A stretch of 64,000 nt of DNA from NCBI GenBank assembly GCA_030248215.1, contig JASANG010004073.1:310001-374000 (forward strand), in the 5' to 3' direction. Within the stretch, counting starts at the first letter, position 1; every line of letters begins with the position of its first letter. Below, one piece after another: positions 60,129 through 64,000 of the stretch. The notes under the pieces were generated by a model. The model searched no databases, was not told the origin of the DNA, and saw only the letters and a list, made by a program, of their open reading frames with translations. This stretch comes from Enoplolaimus lenunculus. Lineage: Eukaryota; Nematoda; Enoplea; Enoplida; Thoracostomopsidae. The translations under genes were made by a program, and so were the position numbers.

Positions 60129-60487
60129 CCACTTTTTATAGACGTAAATCCCACAGGTGGGACCACCGTTGAAAATTTGCTTACCTGTAAACTTCACATG
60201 GGCATATCCATTCGCAACATAAATACCAAGTTCTGAGTTAAAATTTCGAGAAAAAAATACTGTACAAACAAAAATCACAGAACTTAAAGCAACGAAACTT
60301 AAAAACAGCGACAAAAACACCTCTTACTAAGTATAAAAGCCTGCCAGTAGAATATAGCAATAACAGTACGCTTAGCCTTAGGATTAGACTTACGTTTAGA
60401 TTTAGGCTTAGCGTTAGCCTTAGGCTTTAAACGTACTGGACAGGCCCTTATAATAAGCATGAGCCACAACATACAACCACGTCAATC

Positions 60488-63400
60488 CTATCCAGTGACT
60501 GTGAAAAAATTTCCACCAACAACTTCTTCAACGCCGTCTTTGTCGAGAAAGTCATCAATTGAAAATTTTGCACGTTTGTTGTACGACGCAGAAATGCGTT
60601 CTGACTGAGCAATTTGCAGTATTATATATCGATGGGGTCCAGTACCTAAAACAGGCACAACAATCTGAACTCTGCGAACATTGCATGTGACTATCCTACA
60701 CATACAATAACATCCTTGACGAACCAATGGCGCTTCGACCGTTTAGACCATGTTCGAGGGAACGAACCATTTTACTTCGCGGGACTATAATAGAGTAAGC
60801 TTAAGTTTTACACTAGTTTTTTTGCTTTGGCTTAGACTTGGTAATAACCTTATCCTTACGGCGAGGTTTACACTTAGGCTTCGGAATATGCCTATAATAC
60901 CGTTACGCCCCTTAAAGTAACATTGGGTGTCATTTTCAACAAAAAACTTCAACCTATTCCAAACTACATTGATTTATGCCAAATGTTAACACTACACGAG
61001 ATACTGCGGTTTCACCAATGATGAGTGAGCGGGATACGGTGCGATTGGATATCCGGTTCCGCTTTAATATCCTCAAAAATCGATATCCATATCCGATTCC
61101 AGTATCTGGTATAAATTTACCGGACACCGGATATTTAAACAGTGGTGGTGGAGCCGAATTTCAAAAACTGCTTTTTACAAGCGAGGTCTTAATATCTTGC
61201 ACCGATTGCATTTCTAGGCAAATCACGAAGTTCAAGCTTTGATACGCTGCTGTAAAATCAAAAATTCAAGGCAATAATACTTCTGGTAAAAAATTCGCTA
61301 TCCGCATCCGGAAACGGTAAATTAATATCCGGTCGCATCCGGGTGCGGACGACCAATCACATTCGATTTCTCTTACACATACTGAAGTCACCCTCATCTG
61401 TTTTTCCACAACTACCCCTGCAACCACAAAAACGATAACCAATAATTCATAGGTGTGTAAATAATAAAAAATAAACAATAAAAACATTAAACAGTGTCGT
61501 ATGTAAACTTTCTATGTTACTCTTATATCTGGTAAGCCCGTTAACTTGTGAAGTAAAAAAAACTTATTGACAATATAAAATTACGCATTTCTGAACACCG
61601 GAAGAACTATACAGAATTTAAAAACCGGAATTATAATTAAAAACACAAAATTTCAATCAAAACCGGACGCAGCATCCAGTTACAAAAATACGCACACAAA
61701 TTTTGTTTACAATATACGTACCTGAAGGCGGGGTTGGTCCATTATAGGAAGTTACTTCGATTCCAGAATTCAAATCAGTTCCTTCGATGTTCGTCACAAG
61801 CCAATGAAGCCAAGAACGGGCAACAGGATTCGAATTTGACGGTGCGTCAGGGTCTAAAATTTAAAAAAAACCACAATGATATTTTATTTACGAATAAAAA
61901 ATTTTAGCTAAAAATTTACATATTTTACAGTCAGATATTTAAAGAGCTAATACTTTACAATTAGTTTTTAATAACTTAAATAGCTTCAGTTAGTTGATTT
62001 AAAATACAGAAAGCAAAATTAGTAAAATGAGTAAATACTAATTCTATAACAAATAAACAAAACGTACCAAACATAACCAACGTTGACAAAGACACATCGT
62101 TGTTTAACGTTATTTGTGGTTGTCGCGAAGTCTAGAAAACAATAACTTCACTATAATTTGAAACCGCATTCTCAAATGTGTGTAGCACCTATCACCAGTT
62201 GCTGATGAGTCATGTAGTATTCAAACCAGTTAATGGTGAGGCTCGAGACATCAATCAGCACAACTTTTGCATTCGATTTGCTCTATTTCTGCGCCAAGCT
62301 TAATATCCACAATAATTGCAGCAGTTCCGCAGTTCAAAAACCTACCGCTAACTAACTGGTGATAGATACTGTAGTGTAAGCATTTGAAAATATGGATCAT
62401 AGAACAGAGATTGGCTGGAATCCATAGGGTAACACAGTACCCGTTTCCTACCAAACTTCTAAACACGAGTTCCTTTGATCCAATCCCTAAAATTTGAACA
62501 CTTACTTGATCTTTGGAATAATCTTCGCCTGTTTGAATATTGACATTTCCATAATTAACCTAAAATCAAACATCAGTAGTAGCGGCCAAAAAGAAAACAG
62601 CTACATACAACTCTGTGGGACTCTTTAGGACACCAAGAATATTGGGACCTGGAGCGCCAAATACAACCTACAGATCACAGAACACACACCTAACAGCGAA
62701 CGTAACATTCGGTAATGGGAAACATGCCATCAAATAATCAACAACCGGTTGCAGTTACAAAATAGAACAATCCCTTCTACAAAGGTGTACCTATAGACAA
62801 CGTGGATGCCAAGCTGGCGCATCCGTATTGCCTAAATACTTTTATATTAGACAGAAGCATTCTCTTATTGTATAATGGCTTACGATCTAACAATAACATC
62901 AAAAGAGCAACTAACAGTCTTATCAGTACCAGTCGCAACTAATTTAAAATTCTGAGTACCCCACTGCATGGTGGCAACAAAGGTTCGGATTGGGCAAAAA
63001 TTTGAGGTTCGAATTCGGATTCGGTTGTGGAAAAGCAGAATCCAAAAGCCGAATCCAACAAAGTTTGGCAATATGTTTTTTCATGTTTAAGCAATAAAAT
63101 TATTAAATACTTTGCTGTAAAAATCAATATTTTTATTGCAGGTGAGAAATCTCAGAACTGACGTCGGGACGAAATATATTAACGTATTAAAAGTTATACG
63201 GCTGGCATTGCGTTGATATTCTGAAACAAATCATAGATATATCTGAAATTTGCAACATGCAGGATTCGGAGTCGGTTTCGGTTTCGACAAATTAGCACTG
63301 GATTCGGATTCCGTCCAATCGTGGATGCGGTGCCACCCTGCCCCACTGGCCTTCAGCGTAAATACCACGTCATACTATACAGCGTTATATATTAATGCTG

Positions 63401-63647
63401 ATAAAAGCCATCGTTCGTATTTTACAAACTTTACTCAAAATCAACCGAATACACACTTCTTGTGCTAACTTAGTACCACAAACGAGTTAAAAAACAACAA
63501 AAAAACTCAACTTACATTTAAAATTTGTGCATTCAGTGCGTCTTCATCTAAAATATCTTCAAGACGATCACTAAATTCGTATAAAGTTACCGCATCAGCG
63601 AGCAATAACAATGCGAGCAACCTAAAACCCATACATAACAACATCAT
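60488..63647 (-). CDS. Secreted phosphatidylethanolamine-binding protein (PEBP), 5 exons, complete
   Basis: Exons 63647-63516, 62559-62506, 62131-62068, 61853-61722 and 60645-60488 give 540 nt and 179 residues; every phase fits. Residues 1-19 are a signal peptide ([13 protein letters not shown]). The core has [37 protein letters not shown] (the PEBP signature D-P-D-A-P, residue 84 on), then [16 protein letters not shown] and [13 protein letters not shown] (the G-x-HR ligand-pocket motif). PEBPs bind phospholipids and modulate kinases or proteases; a secreted form points to an extracellular or body-fluid role, as known for nematode excretory/secretory PEBPs. The C-terminal part after the pocket ([11 protein letters not shown]...[11 protein letters not shown]) is a little shorter than human PEBP1. 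Start: two ATGs are adjacent at 63647 and 63644, and a third lies at 63632. Confidence 0.93.
62167..62397. mobile_element. MITE, GTAGCACCTATCACCAGTT family, PEBP intron 2
   Basis: ATTCTCAAATGTGTGTAGCACC at the left and a diverged complement at the right. The interior has the usual CGAGACATCA...CACAACTTTTGC stretch. Confidence 0.72.
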
Positions 63648-63732
63648 TTACGAAGTTTTATACGCACAATTTATATATACACGGCCACACAATGTTCAGT
63701 TTCTTGAGTTCTTTTTTTACAAAAAATCATTA

Positions 63733-63943
63733 AACGCGTATAGCACCTATCACCAGTTAGCGATAGATTTTCAATATGGCAAATTCCTGTAGATTTGAAA
63801 GTCAAACTCGGTATACAAGTAAGATAAATTAAATGCGGAAAATGGACTAAATTTCTAACATCACCATTCACTGGTTCGAAAGTTACAAAACCGATTAGTA
63901 ACTGGTGATAAGTGCTACACACACATTTGAGAATAACTTACGT
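63733..63943. mobile_element. MITE, GTAGCACCTATCACCAGTT family, upstream of PEBP
   Basis: It begins about 85 bases upstream of the PEBP start codon, so it lies in the 5' UTR or promoter. The rightmost 60 bases of the window hold nothing I recognise. Confidence 0.72.
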
Positions 63944-64000
63944 ATATAAATTAACCATAAGCTTTCAAATGCAACTACATAAATTACTATAATACAATGT

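Larger units (their letters stand above)
57012..60487. other. Intergenic region between the microprotein ORF and PEBP
   Basis: Mostly MITEs (57150, 57932, 59133, 59221) and AT microsatellites. A possible isolated minus-strand exon near 60184-60231 is treated as unproven. Confidence 0.5.

Noticed and set aside
60093-60320. Hydrophobic minus-strand frame with a GTAAGC donor at about 60183
   Set aside because: There is no ATG in frame after the upstream stop, and I find no partner exon. A short internal exon (about 60184-60231) remains possible but unproven.
1-64000. LTR retrotransposon, endogenous virus or Polinton
   Set aside because: I saw no long direct repeats with the right ends and no capsid, polymerase or integrase-like frame. 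All recognisable elements are short DNA-type or SINE-like.
1-64000. Functional tRNA gene
   Set aside because: tRNA-like words occur only inside repeated elements (piggyBac-like MITEs, SINE pair) and their stems are mismatched.

Overview
This window is animal nuclear DNA. It is AT-rich, its genes have many short exons, introns begin GT and end in TTTCAG or TTTTAG with little polypyrimidine tract, and very many small non-autonomous transposons fill introns and intergenic space. The short TTAGGC arrays (read CCTAAG on the other strand), which are the telomeric repeat of nematodes, and the nematode-like 3' splice sites suggest an early-branching (enoplean-type) nematode. This is a moderate-confidence inference, not a proof. 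I see no prokaryotic signal, no CRISPR, no rRNA and no LTR or viral element.

Layout. (1) 1,747-6,592, minus: complete 6-exon gene for a Flower (CACFD1-type) vesicle membrane protein. (2) 12,208-24,229, minus: 14-exon inter-alpha-trypsin-inhibitor heavy-chain-like gene (signal/anchor, VIT, VWA with MIDAS) that ends in a PAN/apple-type exon. (3) 27,841-28,085, minus: an almost identical second copy of that last exon with no gene attached. (4) 30,171-32,787, plus: 3-exon secreted two-EF-hand MCFD2-like protein. (5) 36,599-47,633, plus: complete 8-exon glycine C-acetyltransferase (2-amino-3-ketobutyrate CoA ligase); its first intron opens with a 19-bp minisatellite that repeats the splice junction itself. 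(6) 51,044-52,930, plus: 2-exon compact PARP-like ADP-ribosyltransferase. (7) 53,407-56,529, minus: 2-exon DEG/ENaC channel with a 9-residue repeat array at its N terminus. (8) 56,877-57,011, minus: a 44-residue single-pass membrane microprotein ORF. (9) 60,488-63,647, minus: complete 5-exon secreted PEBP.

All exon borders were read by eye. In every gene but one, exon phases fit at all junctions; the exception is the junction between ITIH exons 11 and 12. The genes belong to unrelated housekeeping, secretory, membrane and extracellular functions, and I see no operon or pathway cluster.

The rest is a dense mosaic of small inverted-repeat elements. The most striking is a set of hAT-like MITEs (8-bp target duplications, GGCC-ATG-type ends) whose interiors are arrays of TTAGGC. 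About 20 copies lie here. Others are TTAA-flanked piggyBac-like MITEs carrying a tRNA-like module, a tandem tRNA-like SINE pair, a long-inverted-repeat element, and at least four further TIR families, several nested in one another or lying within a few bases of splice sites.
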